Source of the DNA: Vallitalea guaymasensis
Lineage (GTDB): Bacteria; Bacillota; Clostridia; Lachnospirales; Vallitaleaceae
Direction: 5' to 3'
NCBI RefSeq assembly: GCF_018141425.1
Contig: NZ_CP058561.1
Span: 4,588,001-4,652,000 of the forward strand
Length of the DNA stretch: 64,000 nt
Shown one piece after another: positions 11,079 to 20,173 of the stretch. Each line of letters opens with the position of its first letter. The stretch's first letter is position 1. The position numbers were made by a program, and so were the translations under genes. A model generated the notes under the pieces. The model worked only from the letters and a program-made list of their open reading frames with translations, did no database searches and was not told the origin of the DNA.

Positions 11079-11444
11079 ATGGCATTAAGAGTATTAATCG
11101 TTGATGATGCAATTTTCATGAGAACTGTACTAAAGAAAATGTTATCAGATGAAGATTATGATATTTGTGGAGAAGCTAATAACGGAAAAGAGGCAATAAC
11201 TAAGGCAAAAGAATTACAACCAGATGTAATTACTCTTGACATCACAATGCCTGAAATGGATGGAGTAACTGCACTTCCTGAAATACTTAAGGCAAGTCCT
11301 AATTCAAAAGTAATTATGTGTTCAGCAATGGGTCAACAACCTATGGTAATAGAAGCGATTAAAAATGGAGCGAAAGATTTCATCGTGAAGCCTTTCCAGA
11401 AATCAAGAGTAGTACAAGCTATAGAAAATGTTGTTAAAAAATAG
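11079..11444 (+). CDS. CheY-type single-domain response regulator
   Basis: Stand-alone receiver domain of 121 residues. Conserved features are the acidic pair D9/D10, phospho-acceptor D54 (TLDITMPEMDG), S82 and K104 (IVKPF). There is no output domain, as in CheY. ATG 11079 is preceded by GAGGAGGAATAGT, so the longer reading frame from 11064 that overlaps rsmE is not the real start. No other chemotaxis gene is in the window, so the partner kinase is unknown. Confidence 0.9.
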   Translation: MALRVLIVDDAIFMRTVLKKMLSDEDYDICGEANNGKEAITKAKELQPDVITLDITMPEMDGVTALPEILKASPNSKVIMCSAMGQQPMVIEAIKNGAKDFIVKPFQKSRVVQAIENVVKK

Positions 11445-11476
11445 TGAAGACTATAATTTAGGAGTTGTTTTGGGCA

Positions 11477-11517
11477 AGATATATTATATTAAGCACTAAG
11501 TTTAATATAGTATATCT
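11477..11517 (+). terminator. AT-rich hairpin after cheY-like gene
   Basis: The arms 11477-11492 and 11502-11517 pair over about 16 bp with one G-U, around a short loop (about nine bases), followed by TTTCTTAAATTTTTA. It may end the dnaJ-cheY transcript. Confidence 0.5.
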
Positions 11518-11587
11518 TTCTTAAATTTTTATATTACAAAATATATTTTATACAAATTAGACTATTATTTTGAAAGGATGCCTTAGA

Positions 11588-12745
11588 ATGGAAATATATT
11601 TGGACAACGGGGCTACTACAAGACCCTTTGAAGTTGTCATAGAAGAAATGTGTAAAGTCTTTAGAGAAGATTATGGCAATCCTTCGTCTTTACACAAAAA
11701 AGGATTTGAAGCTGAAAAATATATTATTAATTCAAAAGAGATATTTTCTAAAATATTGAAAGTAAATCAAAAGGAAATTTATTTTACATCTGGTGGAACA
11801 GAATCCAATAATCTAGCAATACTTGGTGTAGCAAATGCCTATAAAAGATCAGGTAAGCATATAATAACTACAGCAATAGAACATTCCTCTGTTAAGAATA
11901 CAATAAATTATCTGGGGGATAATGATTATGAGATAACAGTTTTACCAGTTGATAGTAATGGACTTATTGATCTGGAACAATTAAGAGATAGTATACGTGA
12001 AGATACTATTTTGGTATCAATAATGCATGTTAATAATGAAATCAGTACAATAATGCCTATAGAAGAGATTGGGAAGGTAATCAAAGAGAAGAATAAAAAT
12101 ACTATTTTTCATGTAGATGCTATACAATCTTTTGGTAAGTTGAATATATATCCTAAAAAATGGAATATTGATCTAGTAAGTATAAGTGGACATAAATTTC
12201 ATGCTCCAAAGGGAGTAGGAGTTATTTATATCAATGATAATATTAAGATAAACCCTATCATATATGGTGGATATCAGCAAAATGGTATAAGGTCTGGAAC
12301 AGAGAATGTACCTGGAATTGCAGCTATTGGTCTTGCTGCAAAGATGATGTATGATAACTTAGATTCCAATGTAGAACATTTATATGAATTAAAAAGACAT
12401 TTAGCAGGTAGAATCATGAACGAAATAACAGATACGGTTATCAACGGAATAGATGTAGATAAGGGTGCGCCACATATCCTAAGTATAAGATTCAATAAAG
12501 TAAGGGGCGAAGTATTACTTCATAGTCTTGAAGAAAAAGATATATTTGTATCCACAGGTTCTGCATGTTCATCTAATAAACCTTCTAAATTAGGTCCTTT
12601 ACAGGGAATAGGATTAAATAATGAAGAAGCACTATCCACAGTAAGATTCAGTTTTTGTATTAACAATACCATTGAAGAATTGGATAAGTGTGTAGATGAA
12701 TTAAAGAACATAGTACCATTATTAAGGAAGTTTGTTAGACATTAG
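11588..12745 (+). CDS. Cysteine desulfurase (NifS/IscS-like class V aminotransferase)
   Basis: PLP enzyme that removes sulfur from cysteine as a protein persulfide. The PLP lysine lies in SGHKFH (about K203) and the catalytic cysteine in GSACSS (about C327). ATG 11588 (MEIYLDNGATT) is preceded by GAAAGGATG; an upstream GTG/ATG-like extension is less likely. The immediately following thiI suggests it supplies sulfur for tRNA 4-thiouridine and/or thiamine thiazole, like B. subtilis NifZ. The dedicated role is inferred from context. Confidence 0.92.
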   Translation: MEIYLDNGATTRPFEVVIEEMCKVFREDYGNPSSLHKKGFEAEKYIINSKEIFSKILKVNQKEIYFTSGGTESNNLAILGVANAYKRSGKHIITTAIEHSSVKNTINYLGDNDYEITVLPVDSNGLIDLEQLRDSIREDTILVSIMHVNNEISTIMPIEEIGKVIKEKNKNTIFHVDAIQSFGKLNIYPKKWNIDLVSISGHKFHAPKGVGVIYINDNIKINPIIYGGYQQNGIRSGTENVPGIAAIGLAAKMMYDNLDSNVEHLYELKRHLAGRIMNEITDTVINGIDVDKGAPHILSIRFNKVRGEVLLHSLEEKDIFVSTGSACSSNKPSKLGPLQGIGLNNEEALSTVRFSFCINNTIEELDKCVDELKNIVPLLRKFVRH

Positions 12746-12792
12746 TGAATGATGTTAAAGATAACGTATTATTGGAAGGATTGGATTATATA

Positions 12793-13989
12793 ATGAGTAA
12801 TTTAAAAAAAGCTTTTCTAGTTAAGTATGGTGAAATTGCAATTAAAGGTAAAAACAGGTATATATTCGAGAATATACTTGCAGACCATATCCGTAGAGCA
12901 CTTAAACCATGTGGCGATTTCAAAGTCAGTAAAGAGCAAGGAAGAATTTTTATTGAGCCATTTTCTGATTATGATTATGATGAAGTGGTCGATAGATTAT
13001 CAAGGATATTTGGTCTTGTTGGGATTTGTCCAGTAGTTGTTCTTGAGGATATGGATTTTGAGACAGTAAAAGAAGCAACACTAATGTATATGAAAGATGA
13101 ATATGAAGACTTTAATTTTACTTTTAAAGTTGAATCAAGAAGAGCTGATAAGAGATATCCTCTTAATTCAATGGAAATAGCTTGTGAAGTTGGAGCATAT
13201 TTACTTGACCATATTCCTGAACTAAAAGTTGATGTAAAAAAACCAGACGTGAAAGTATGGGTTGAAATAAGAAGTAGAGCATATATCTATTCCAAGATAA
13301 TCAAAGGTTTGGGTGGTATGCCAGTTGGTTCTAATGGTAAAGCAATGCTTATGTTATCAGGAGGGATTGATTCACCTGTAGCAGGTTATCTAGTAGCTAA
13401 AAGAGGGGTTAAGTTAGACGCAGTCTATTATCATAGCCATCCATATACTAGTGAACGTGCTAAGCAGAAAGTAATTGATCTAGCGAAGATTGTTTCAAGA
13501 TATTCAGGAAGGATTAATCTCAATGTTGTACCGTTTACAGATATTCAACTGTATATATATGAGCAATGTCCTCATGAACAACTAACAATAATTATGCGTA
13601 GAATAATGATGATAATAGCTGAAAGATTAGCAGAAAAATATGGTGCAATTGCATTGGTTACTGGTGAAAGCATAGGACAAGTAGCGTCACAAACAATTCA
13701 AAGTCTTAATGCTACTAATTCTGTTTGTAATATGCCAGTATTCAGACCTCTTATAGGTTTTGATAAACAAGAGATAGTTGAGATAAGTGAAAAGATTGAT
13801 ACTTATGGTACTTCAATTCTACCATATGAAGATTGTTGTACTATATTCGTTGCTAAACATCCAGTTACAAAACCTTCATTAAAATCCATAATCAGATCTG
13901 AAAGAAGATTAGAAAAAATAGATGAAATGATTGAAGAGGCAATTAACAACGTAGAACTTGTTAAAATTAAGCCAGATGAGGAAGAATAA
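12793..13989 (+). CDS. thiI: tRNA 4-thiouridine synthase ThiI
   Basis: Adenylates tRNA U8 and transfers persulfide sulfur. It has an N-terminal NFLD/THUMP region and a PP-loop motif SGGIDSPVAGY near residue 190. The length (about 398 residues) is that of the Firmicutes form without a C-terminal rhodanese domain, so it needs the neighbouring cysteine desulfurase. I prefer ATG 12793 (MSNLKKAFLVKYGEIAIKG), which has GGAAGGA upstream. The frame is also open from GTG 12745, overlapping the previous stop. Confidence 0.96.
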   Translation: MSNLKKAFLVKYGEIAIKGKNRYIFENILADHIRRALKPCGDFKVSKEQGRIFIEPFSDYDYDEVVDRLSRIFGLVGICPVVVLEDMDFETVKEATLMYMKDEYEDFNFTFKVESRRADKRYPLNSMEIACEVGAYLLDHIPELKVDVKKPDVKVWVEIRSRAYIYSKIIKGLGGMPVGSNGKAMLMLSGGIDSPVAGYLVAKRGVKLDAVYYHSHPYTSERAKQKVIDLAKIVSRYSGRINLNVVPFTDIQLYIYEQCPHEQLTIIMRRIMMIIAERLAEKYGAIALVTGESIGQVASQTIQSLNATNSVCNMPVFRPLIGFDKQEIVEISEKIDTYGTSILPYEDCCTIFVAKHPVTKPSLKSIIRSERRLEKIDEMIEEAINNVELVKIKPDEEE

Positions 13990-14021
13990 AGATAGTTAGA
14001 AATTATAGATAGGATTATAAC

Positions 14022-14047
14022 AAAAATCCACTGACAAGTGGATTTTT
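14022..14047. terminator. Bidirectional terminator between thiI and the HPr-like gene
   Basis: An 11-bp perfect stem (14022-14032 with 14037-14047), with an A-run on the left and a T-run on the right, lying between convergent genes. Confidence 0.88.
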
Positions 14048-14096
14048 ATAATATGGTTTAGTCCATATTAGTATTTCATAAACATGAAATTAATAA

Positions 14097-14330
14097 TTAT
14101 TCAACGATAAATTCTTCTAAAGTGCCAGCAACTGCATTGAATGCATCATCATCATGTACTGTTAATTCAATTGGTTTACTTAAATCTAAACTAAAGATAC
14201 CCATGATTGATTTTGCATCAATAACGTAACGGCCAGAAACTAAATCAAAATCAGAATCAAATTTACTGATTGCATTTACAAAATTTTTAACTTTATCGAT
14301 TGAATTTAATGTTACTTTAACTGTTTTCAT
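14097..14330 (-). CDS. HPr-family protein lacking the active-site histidine (Crh-like)
   Basis: Small (77 aa) HPr-fold protein. The region equivalent to the kinase Ser-46 site is kept (AKSIMGIFSLDL), but the N-terminal NxxGLHARPA block with phospho-His15 is replaced by a segment reading NSIDKVKNFVNAI. It should therefore not accept phosphate from enzyme I, though it might still be a target of HPr kinase, as with B. subtilis Crh. ATG start on the minus strand with GGGGGTCAAT upstream. It is a single gene convergent with thiI. Confidence 0.85.
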   Translation of the reverse strand: MKTVKVTLNSIDKVKNFVNAISKFDSDFDLVSGRYVIDAKSIMGIFSLDLSKPIELTVHDDDAFNAVAGTLEEFIVE

Positions 14331-14506
14331 GTAATTGACCCCCTTAAAAGTGTTTTTTTAATATTTGAATACATGAATATACTAACCTTTTCTAGGAAAT
14401 AAGTCAATAACTAAAATTACCAAAAAAAGTAAACTATATTAGGTGCTTTTTGTTAAACTACTGAAATAATATACAAAAAAATAAATAATTATTGTGAGGT
14501 ATTAAT

Positions 14507-15808
14507 ATGAAAAAAGTCGCTTTCCATACTTTAGGGTGTAAAGTTAATCAGTATGAGACTGAAGCTATGGAAGAATTGTTTGAAAAATCAGGATATCAAA
14601 TAGTAGATTTTAGAGAAATTGCTGATATATATGTTGTTAATACATGTACCGTTACTAATGTTGCTGATAAAAAATCAAGACAAATGTTATCAAAGGCAAA
14701 ACATAATAATGAAGGAGCTATCATTGTAGCAGTAGGATGCTATGCTCAGATAGCAAAAGACAAGTTGATAAAAGATAATAATATAGATTTGGTTATCGGT
14801 AGTAATAATAAAAATAAAATAGTTGATTTAGTAGAAGAATATATCCATGAGGGCAATAAGATAAATGTAGTCGAAGATATTGGAAAAACAACTGAATATG
14901 AGGATATTCTCATTACAAAGGTTAATGATAAAACAAGAGCCTATATTAAGATACAAGATGGCTGCAATCAATTTTGTTCTTATTGTATTATTCCATATAC
15001 AAGAGGAAGAATAAGAAGCAGAGAGATGAGTAGTGTCATAAAAGAAGTTAATACTTTAGCAAGTAATGGATACCACGAAATTGTCTTAACAGGTATACAC
15101 ATTGCTTCATATGGAAAAGACTTAACTAACACATCATTAATTGAACTTTTGATGAGGTTGAATGAGATTGATGGTATATTAAGGATTAGACTAGGATCAT
15201 TAGAACCAAATCTAATTACAGAGGAATTTATTTCACAGCTGTCAAAATTAAATAAAGTATGTCCACATTTTCATTTGTCACTCCAAAGTGGCTGTGATGC
15301 TACCTTAAAAAGGATGAATAGAAAATATACTACTGAGATCTTCAATAACAAAGTAGAGATTATTAGAAAAGCTTATGAGAACCCTTCAATAACAACTGAT
15401 ATCATAGTTGGTTTTCCAGGGGAGACAGACGAGGAATTTGATTCTACATTAGATTTTGTTAGGAAAATAAGATTTAGTGGAATACATGTTTTTAAATATT
15501 CTATGAGAGAAGGTACTCCAGCTGCTGCTAGAGATGACCAAATCGACCCTAGAGTAAAAACTGAGAGAAGTCATACATTGACTAATGTTCAAAGTAAAAT
15601 AAGAGAAGAGTTTTTAAATAGTTTCATCAATAAAGAGGTTGAAGTGCTGTTTGAAGAAGAATCAATGATAGATGAGAAAAAATGTTACTATGGATTTACT
15701 GATAATTATATAAAAGTAAAAGTTTTCAGTGACAATAATATTAGAAATTTACAGTTATCAACAAAGATTATCAAAATCCAAAATGATAATCTAGTTGGAA
15801 GCATATAA
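14507..15808 (+). CDS. mtaB: tRNA t6A37 methylthiotransferase MtaB
   Basis: Radical SAM enzyme converting t6A37 to ms2t6A37 in tRNA. It has an N-terminal UPF0004 domain (TLGCKVNQYETEAM, with VNTCTV and GCYAQ cysteines), the radical SAM motif CNQFCSYC near residue 152, and a C-terminal TRAM-like part. 433 residues is usual. ATG 14507 follows a GTGAGG site. Confidence 0.96.
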   Translation: MKKVAFHTLGCKVNQYETEAMEELFEKSGYQIVDFREIADIYVVNTCTVTNVADKKSRQMLSKAKHNNEGAIIVAVGCYAQIAKDKLIKDNNIDLVIGSNNKNKIVDLVEEYIHEGNKINVVEDIGKTTEYEDILITKVNDKTRAYIKIQDGCNQFCSYCIIPYTRGRIRSREMSSVIKEVNTLASNGYHEIVLTGIHIASYGKDLTNTSLIELLMRLNEIDGILRIRLGSLEPNLITEEFISQLSKLNKVCPHFHLSLQSGCDATLKRMNRKYTTEIFNNKVEIIRKAYENPSITTDIIVGFPGETDEEFDSTLDFVRKIRFSGIHVFKYSMREGTPAAARDDQIDPRVKTERSHTLTNVQSKIREEFLNSFINKEVEVLFEEESMIDEKKCYYGFTDNYIKVKVFSDNNIRNLQLSTKIIKIQNDNLVGSI

Positions 15809-15946
15809 ATAAATTAACATTAAAATAATATTACAAAGCAAATTTTAATTGTATTTTACTTACATATATATTAATATATAGTAAAAGGAATATAAAACCA
15901 AAAGGCTAGATTCGAGAGAATTGTTTTAAGTGAGGATGTGATATGG

Positions 15947-16207
15947 GTGAAAAACATTAATAGTACTCAGTTTTTTAAGAAATTCGAAAAAGAACCAGAA
16001 GATGCAAAAGAAATTTTAGTAAGTGTATATGAAGCCCTTACAGAGAAAGGATATAACCCTATTTCTCAAATTGTAGGGTACATTTTATCTGGTGATCCTA
16101 CTTATATCACTAGCCATAAAAATGCTAGAAGTCTAATAAGTAAAGTTGAAAGAGATGAATTATTAGAGGAATTGGTAAAAAATTATATAGACAATAACTG
16201 CAAGTAG
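15947..16207 (+). CDS. ireB: IreB-family regulatory phosphoprotein
   Basis: Small cytoplasmic protein (about 86 aa) of the IreB/YrzL family, a substrate of PASTA Ser/Thr kinases in Enterococcus. The hallmark block [19 protein letters not shown] and HKNARSLI are intact, and the N-terminus contains threonine/serine residues. I chose GTG 15947 because GAGGATG at 15932-15938 gives normal spacing; GTG 15938 overlaps that site. It is followed by a terminator and ruvX, the standard clostridial order. Confidence 0.93.
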   Translation: MKNINSTQFFKKFEKEPEDAKEILVSVYEALTEKGYNPISQIVGYILSGDPTYITSHKNARSLISKVERDELLEELVKNYIDNNCK

Positions 16208-16258
16208 TCGTATAATATAAAAGTTAAATTAAATAGTTGGGTATACTATTCAATGATG

Positions 16259-16282
16259 AAAAGTGTGCAGATGCACACTTTT
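16259..16282 (+). terminator. Intrinsic terminator after ireB
   Basis: An 11-bp stem (16259-16269 with 16272-16282) containing GTGTGC/GCACAC and ending in TTTTATT. Confidence 0.85.
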
Positions 16283-16334
16283 ATTATCCTACAAAGAAGT
16301 TATTAGGTAGAAAATAAAAGTTGGATGTGATTAA

Positions 16335-16760
16335 ATGCGTATTTTAGGTTTAGACTATGGGAGTAAAACATTAGGTGTAGCAGTTAGTGATCCATTCGGT
16401 TGGACTGCTCAAGGTATAGAAACTATAAACAGAAAAGATGAAAAAAACCTAAAATCAACGATTGCAAGATTAGGTGATATTATAAATGAGTATAATATAG
16501 AAAAGATAGTATTAGGACTCCCTAAGAATATGAATAATACATCTGGAGAAAGAGTGGATAGGACCTTATATTTTAAAGATAGATTGATGCGGGAATTCTC
16601 AATTCCAGTAGAAACATGGGATGAGAGATTAAGCACAATAGGAGCTAAAAGATCACTTTTGGAAGCTGATTTAAGTAGAAAAAAACAAAGTAAAGTCATA
16701 GATAAAATGGCAGCTGTTTTTATTTTACAAGGATATCTTGACAATTTACAAAGAAACTAA
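16335..16760 (+). CDS. ruvX: Holliday-junction resolvase-like protein RuvX (YqgF)
   Basis: RNase H-fold protein of the YqgF family, linked to pre-16S rRNA processing and possibly to recombination. GLDYGSKTLGVAVSD at the N-terminus and ETWDERLST carry the family acidic residues. 141 aa. ATG 16335 with GGATGTG upstream. It sits between ireB and the DUF1292 gene as in most Firmicutes. Confidence 0.95.
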   Translation: MRILGLDYGSKTLGVAVSDPFGWTAQGIETINRKDEKNLKSTIARLGDIINEYNIEKIVLGLPKNMNNTSGERVDRTLYFKDRLMREFSIPVETWDERLSTIGAKRSLLEADLSRKKQSKVIDKMAAVFILQGYLDNLQRN

Positions 16761-16878
16761 TAAAATACTTTTTGTGAATTAGATTTAATGGTATTAATCA
16801 ACAATGAATTAAAATAAGTTAATATATATATTATAAACTAATAAAAAATTGGTAATAATTTGAAAGGTGGATTTTTTA

Positions 16879-17145
16879 GTGGAAACAATTGTATTTACGT
16901 TTGAAGAGACTGGTGAAGATGTGGAATTTGCAATTTTAAGTTCTTTAGAATATGAAGAAGAAACATATTTATTGGCTGTTGAAAAAGATGAGTTGGAACT
17001 TGATGATATGACAGCCTATGTATTAAAAGCAATTAGCCTAGATGGCGAAGATGTAATTTATGAAATAGTTGACGATGACGATGAGCTTCTACCAGTTAGT
17101 GAGAAACTAATGGATTTAGTGGAAGATATTGATATAGATATGTAA
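16879..17145 (+). CDS. DUF1292 (YrzB-like) acidic protein
   Basis: Small, very acidic protein (about 88 aa) of the DUF1292 family, whose function is unknown. It begins METIVFTFEETGED, shows the pattern SSLEYEEETYLLAVE, and ends in an Asp/Glu-rich tail. The start at GTG 16879 is favoured by GAAAGGTGG at 16862-16870; GTG 16867 lies within that site. The ireB-ruvX-DUF1292-fur order is typical of the class. Confidence 0.9.
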   Translation: METIVFTFEETGEDVEFAILSSLEYEEETYLLAVEKDELELDDMTAYVLKAISLDGEDVIYEIVDDDDELLPVSEKLMDLVEDIDIDM

Positions 17146-17315
17146 GTGCCAAATTTGACAAAATGTTATTAGAGATTTATAATTAAGTTATCTATATTTT
17201 ACATTAATAGTGATTTTGAACTAATAAATAACTACAATTATACTATTGAAATATATATGCTTAATGAAAAGTTATATAAAATTAAAGTATATTAAAAAAG
17301 TATGGGGGAATATAT

Positions 17316-17759
17316 GTGTCTGTTAGCAGTGAAGATTTTAAAAGAATGTTAAAAGAAAAAGGATTTAAACTTACTACTCAGAGAAGAACTGTATTAGATG
17401 TACTTCAAAATAACGAAGGCGACCATTTAACAGCTGAGGAGATTTATGAGATAGTAAGAGAGAAGTGCCCTGAAATCGGACTAGCTACGGTATATAGGAC
17501 TATACAACTCTTGCATGAGTTAAAATTAATAGATAAATTAAACTTAGACGATGGATTTATAAGGTATGAAATTGGCAAGTTTAATGATGATAATCACCAT
17601 CACCATCACCATCATTTAATCTGTGAAAGTTGTGGTAAAGTAATTGAAGTAGAGGACGATTTAATGGAATCTATTGAAGAAGGCTTCGAAGAAAAATATG
17701 ATTTTAAAGTTACTGACCACAAAGTGAAATTTTATGGTATTTGTAAAAACTGTAAATAG
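17316..17759 (+). CDS. Fur-family metal-responsive repressor
   Basis: Ferric uptake regulator-type protein, 147 aa. It has an N-terminal winged helix (LTTQRRTVLDVL; LATVYRTIQLLHE) and a C-terminal metal domain with CESCGK and CKNC structural zinc cysteine pairs. A run of seven histidines (codons at about 17596-17616) precedes CESC, a common but striking trait of clostridial members. GTG start behind GGGGGAAT. I cannot tell Fur from Zur or PerR by sequence alone. Confidence 0.92.
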   Translation: MSVSSEDFKRMLKEKGFKLTTQRRTVLDVLQNNEGDHLTAEEIYEIVREKCPEIGLATVYRTIQLLHELKLIDKLNLDDGFIRYEIGKFNDDNHHHHHHHLICESCGKVIEVEDDLMESIEEGFEEKYDFKVTDHKVKFYGICKNCK

Positions 17760-17789
17760 TTATCAATGTACGGGATAATAAAAATTATT

Positions 17790-17826
17790 AAAGGATATAT
17801 TTATAATGCAAAAATATATCTTTGGG
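17790..17826 (+). terminator. Possible hairpin terminator after the Fur-family gene
   Basis: AAAGGATATATTT and AAATATATCTTT pair imperfectly around a short loop. There is no clear U-run afterwards, so termination is uncertain. Confidence 0.4.
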
Positions 17827-18031
17827 CGTTAAGGTTTAACTTAAGGGATATAATATTTGAATAGGCAGTACATAGTGATATCTTCGTATTATTAGAGAAT
17901 CTAGTAAGAAAATAAGAAGTTTTAGACTATGCAAAAATTGTAACATTTTAAGTTGAACATGAAAGATAATTTCTTCAATAACTGATTGGGTGTGATACAG
18001 AAATTATCTTACTAATTTAGGAGGTGTCAGT

Positions 18032-19693
18032 TTGACAAAAAAACAATCAAAACTTAAAATTATACCTTTAGGCGGACTTGAGCAAATAGGTATGAATATT
18101 ACTGCTTTTGAATATAACGATGAAATTATTGTTGTTGATTGCGGTATAGCGTTTCCAGAAGATGAAATGTTAGGGATAGATTTAGTAATCCCAGATGTAA
18201 CATACCTAAAGGATAACATAGAGAAGGTAAAGGGTATTGTCCTAACTCATGGACATGAAGATCATATTGGAGCATTACCTTATGTTCTTCGTGATGTTAA
18301 TGTGCCTGTTTATGGTACAAGACTTACTATTGGGTTAGTTGAAAATAAATTAAAGGAGCATAATATGTTAAAAAGCGTTAAAAGAAAATGTATTATGCCT
18401 GGTCAATTTATTACATTAGGTTCTTTTAGGGTTGAGTTCATCAGAACTAATCATAGTATAGCAGATGCGGTAGCACTAGCTATAACTACACCTGTTGGTG
18501 TTGTAATACATTCAGGGGATTTTAAGATTGACTATACACCTATTAGAGGAGAAGCTATCAATCTACAAAGATTTGCTGAGTTAGGTAGAAAAGGTGTACT
18601 TTTGTTTATGGCGGATAGTACCAATGTTGAAAGAAAAGGGTACACTATGTCTGAAAGAACTGTAGGAGAATCATTAGATGATATATTCTTAGATTCTGAA
18701 CAAAAGAGAATAATAGTAGCCACATTTGCTTCTAATGTTGATAGAGTACAGCAAATCATTTGGACAGCTCAAAAATTCAATAGAAAAGTTGTTGTTGAAG
18801 GAAGAAGTATGATCAATGTAGTTAAGACAGCTATTGAATTAGGCTATTTGAAAGTTCCAGATAAAATGATGATTGGTGTAGAGGATATTAATAAGTATAA
18901 AGATGGACAATTAGTCATTATTACTACTGGAAGTCAAGGAGAAGCAATGGCAGCATTATCTAGAATGGCTTCATCTGTACACAGAAAGATAGAGATTAAG
19001 CCAGGAGATAAAATTATATTTAGTTCTAAGCCAATTCCAGGAAATGAAAAAACAGTTTCAAAAGTAATAAATGATTTATATAGAAAAGGTGCAGAAGTAA
19101 TCTGCGAAGATACCCATGTTTCAGGACATGCGTTGCAAGAAGAGTTGAAATTACTTCATACATTGGTTAAACCAAGATATTTTATCCCTGTACATGGTGA
19201 ATATAGACATTTAGTAAAACATGCTGAATTAGCTGAAAGCATTGGCATGAAAAAAGATAATATATTTATACTTTCTAGTGGAGACGTCCTAGAGATTAAT
19301 AAAGAGGGCGGAAAGGTAACTGGTAAAGTACCTGCAGAACAAATTCTAGTTGATGGTCTAGGAGTTGGAGATGTTGGAAATATAGTTTTAAGAGATAGAC
19401 AAAAACTTTCACAAGATGGATTATTAATAGTTGTTGTTACTTTACAAAAACAAACTGGACAAATATTGTGTGGTCCTGATATAATATCAAGAGGATTTGT
19501 TTATGTTAGAGAATCAGAAGATTTGATGCTGGAAGCTAGAAAAGTTGTTAAAGAAGCATTAGATCAATGTAATAAAAAGAAAATAACTGATTGGTCTAAG
19601 ATAAAAGGTGTAGTAAGGGATGCTCTAAGAGACTATTTGTGGACACAAACGAAAAGAAGTCCTATGATTTTACCTATTATAATGGAAGTTTAG
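18032..19693 (+). CDS. rnjA: Ribonuclease J
   Basis: Metallo-beta-lactamase/beta-CASP RNase with 5'-3' exo- and endonuclease activity, central to Gram-positive mRNA decay. The HGHEDHIGALPY motif (HxHxDH, near residue 74) and later HSGDFKID, the beta-CASP region and FIPVHGEYRH are present. 553 residues is normal. TTG start at 18032 with AGGAGGTG upstream. Only one copy is in the window, so J1 versus J2 is not decided. Confidence 0.95.
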   Translation: MTKKQSKLKIIPLGGLEQIGMNITAFEYNDEIIVVDCGIAFPEDEMLGIDLVIPDVTYLKDNIEKVKGIVLTHGHEDHIGALPYVLRDVNVPVYGTRLTIGLVENKLKEHNMLKSVKRKCIMPGQFITLGSFRVEFIRTNHSIADAVALAITTPVGVVIHSGDFKIDYTPIRGEAINLQRFAELGRKGVLLFMADSTNVERKGYTMSERTVGESLDDIFLDSEQKRIIVATFASNVDRVQQIIWTAQKFNRKVVVEGRSMINVVKTAIELGYLKVPDKMMIGVEDINKYKDGQLVIITTGSQGEAMAALSRMASSVHRKIEIKPGDKIIFSSKPIPGNEKTVSKVINDLYRKGAEVICEDTHVSGHALQEELKLLHTLVKPRYFIPVHGEYRHLVKHAELAESIGMKKDNIFILSSGDVLEINKEGGKVTGKVPAEQILVDGLGVGDVGNIVLRDRQKLSQDGLLIVVVTLQKQTGQILCGPDIISRGFVYVRESEDLMLEARKVVKEALDQCNKKKITDWSKIKGVVRDALRDYLWTQTKRSPMILPIIMEV

Positions 19694-19750
19694 ATTATCA
19701 AAAAATAGATTAAATTAATATTTTTATCGATATTGAGAGGATGCTAATTT

Positions 19751-20095
19751 GTGGATTATATAAAAGAAACAAAGATATTTGTTGAGAAAATTAAACATTT
19801 AAAAGAATATACTGATTATCAAAATTGCAAGAATGTAATAGAATCTAATCCACAGTTACTAGAAAAAGTTAGTGAATACAAGAAGAAGTCTTTTAATATC
19901 CATATAGAATATGGTGATGGTTCTTTTGAATGTTATGAAAATATGTTAAAACTTAACAAAGAATATAATGAAATTATTGAACAGCCAGAAGTTATTAAAT
20001 TTCTTGAAGCTGAAAATAAATTAGCAAAAGTTATTGAAGAGGTATATGACCTCATAGCAAAAGAAATTAATTTCAATATTTCATTCATTGAATAA
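19751..20095 (+). CDS. YlbF/YmcA-family protein
   Basis: Helical 114-aa protein resembling the YlbF/YmcA (Y-complex) family. In B. subtilis this family modulates RNase Y and competence/biofilm control. Evidence is length, the all-helix charged pattern (N-terminal KETKIFVEKIKHLKEY, C-terminal EVIKFLEAENKLAKVIEEV), and its place after RNase J. GTG start behind GAGAGGATG. Family membership is moderately sure and the function is inferred. Confidence 0.7.
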   Translation: MDYIKETKIFVEKIKHLKEYTDYQNCKNVIESNPQLLEKVSEYKKKSFNIHIEYGDGSFECYENMLKLNKEYNEIIEQPEVIKFLEAENKLAKVIEEVYDLIAKEINFNISFIE

Positions 20096-20173
20096 ATCCG
20101 TTGATACTACATCTAAACTATAAAAATACTTGAGACTTAATACGGATTGAGTTAACCAGGAAGGTGACAAAAT

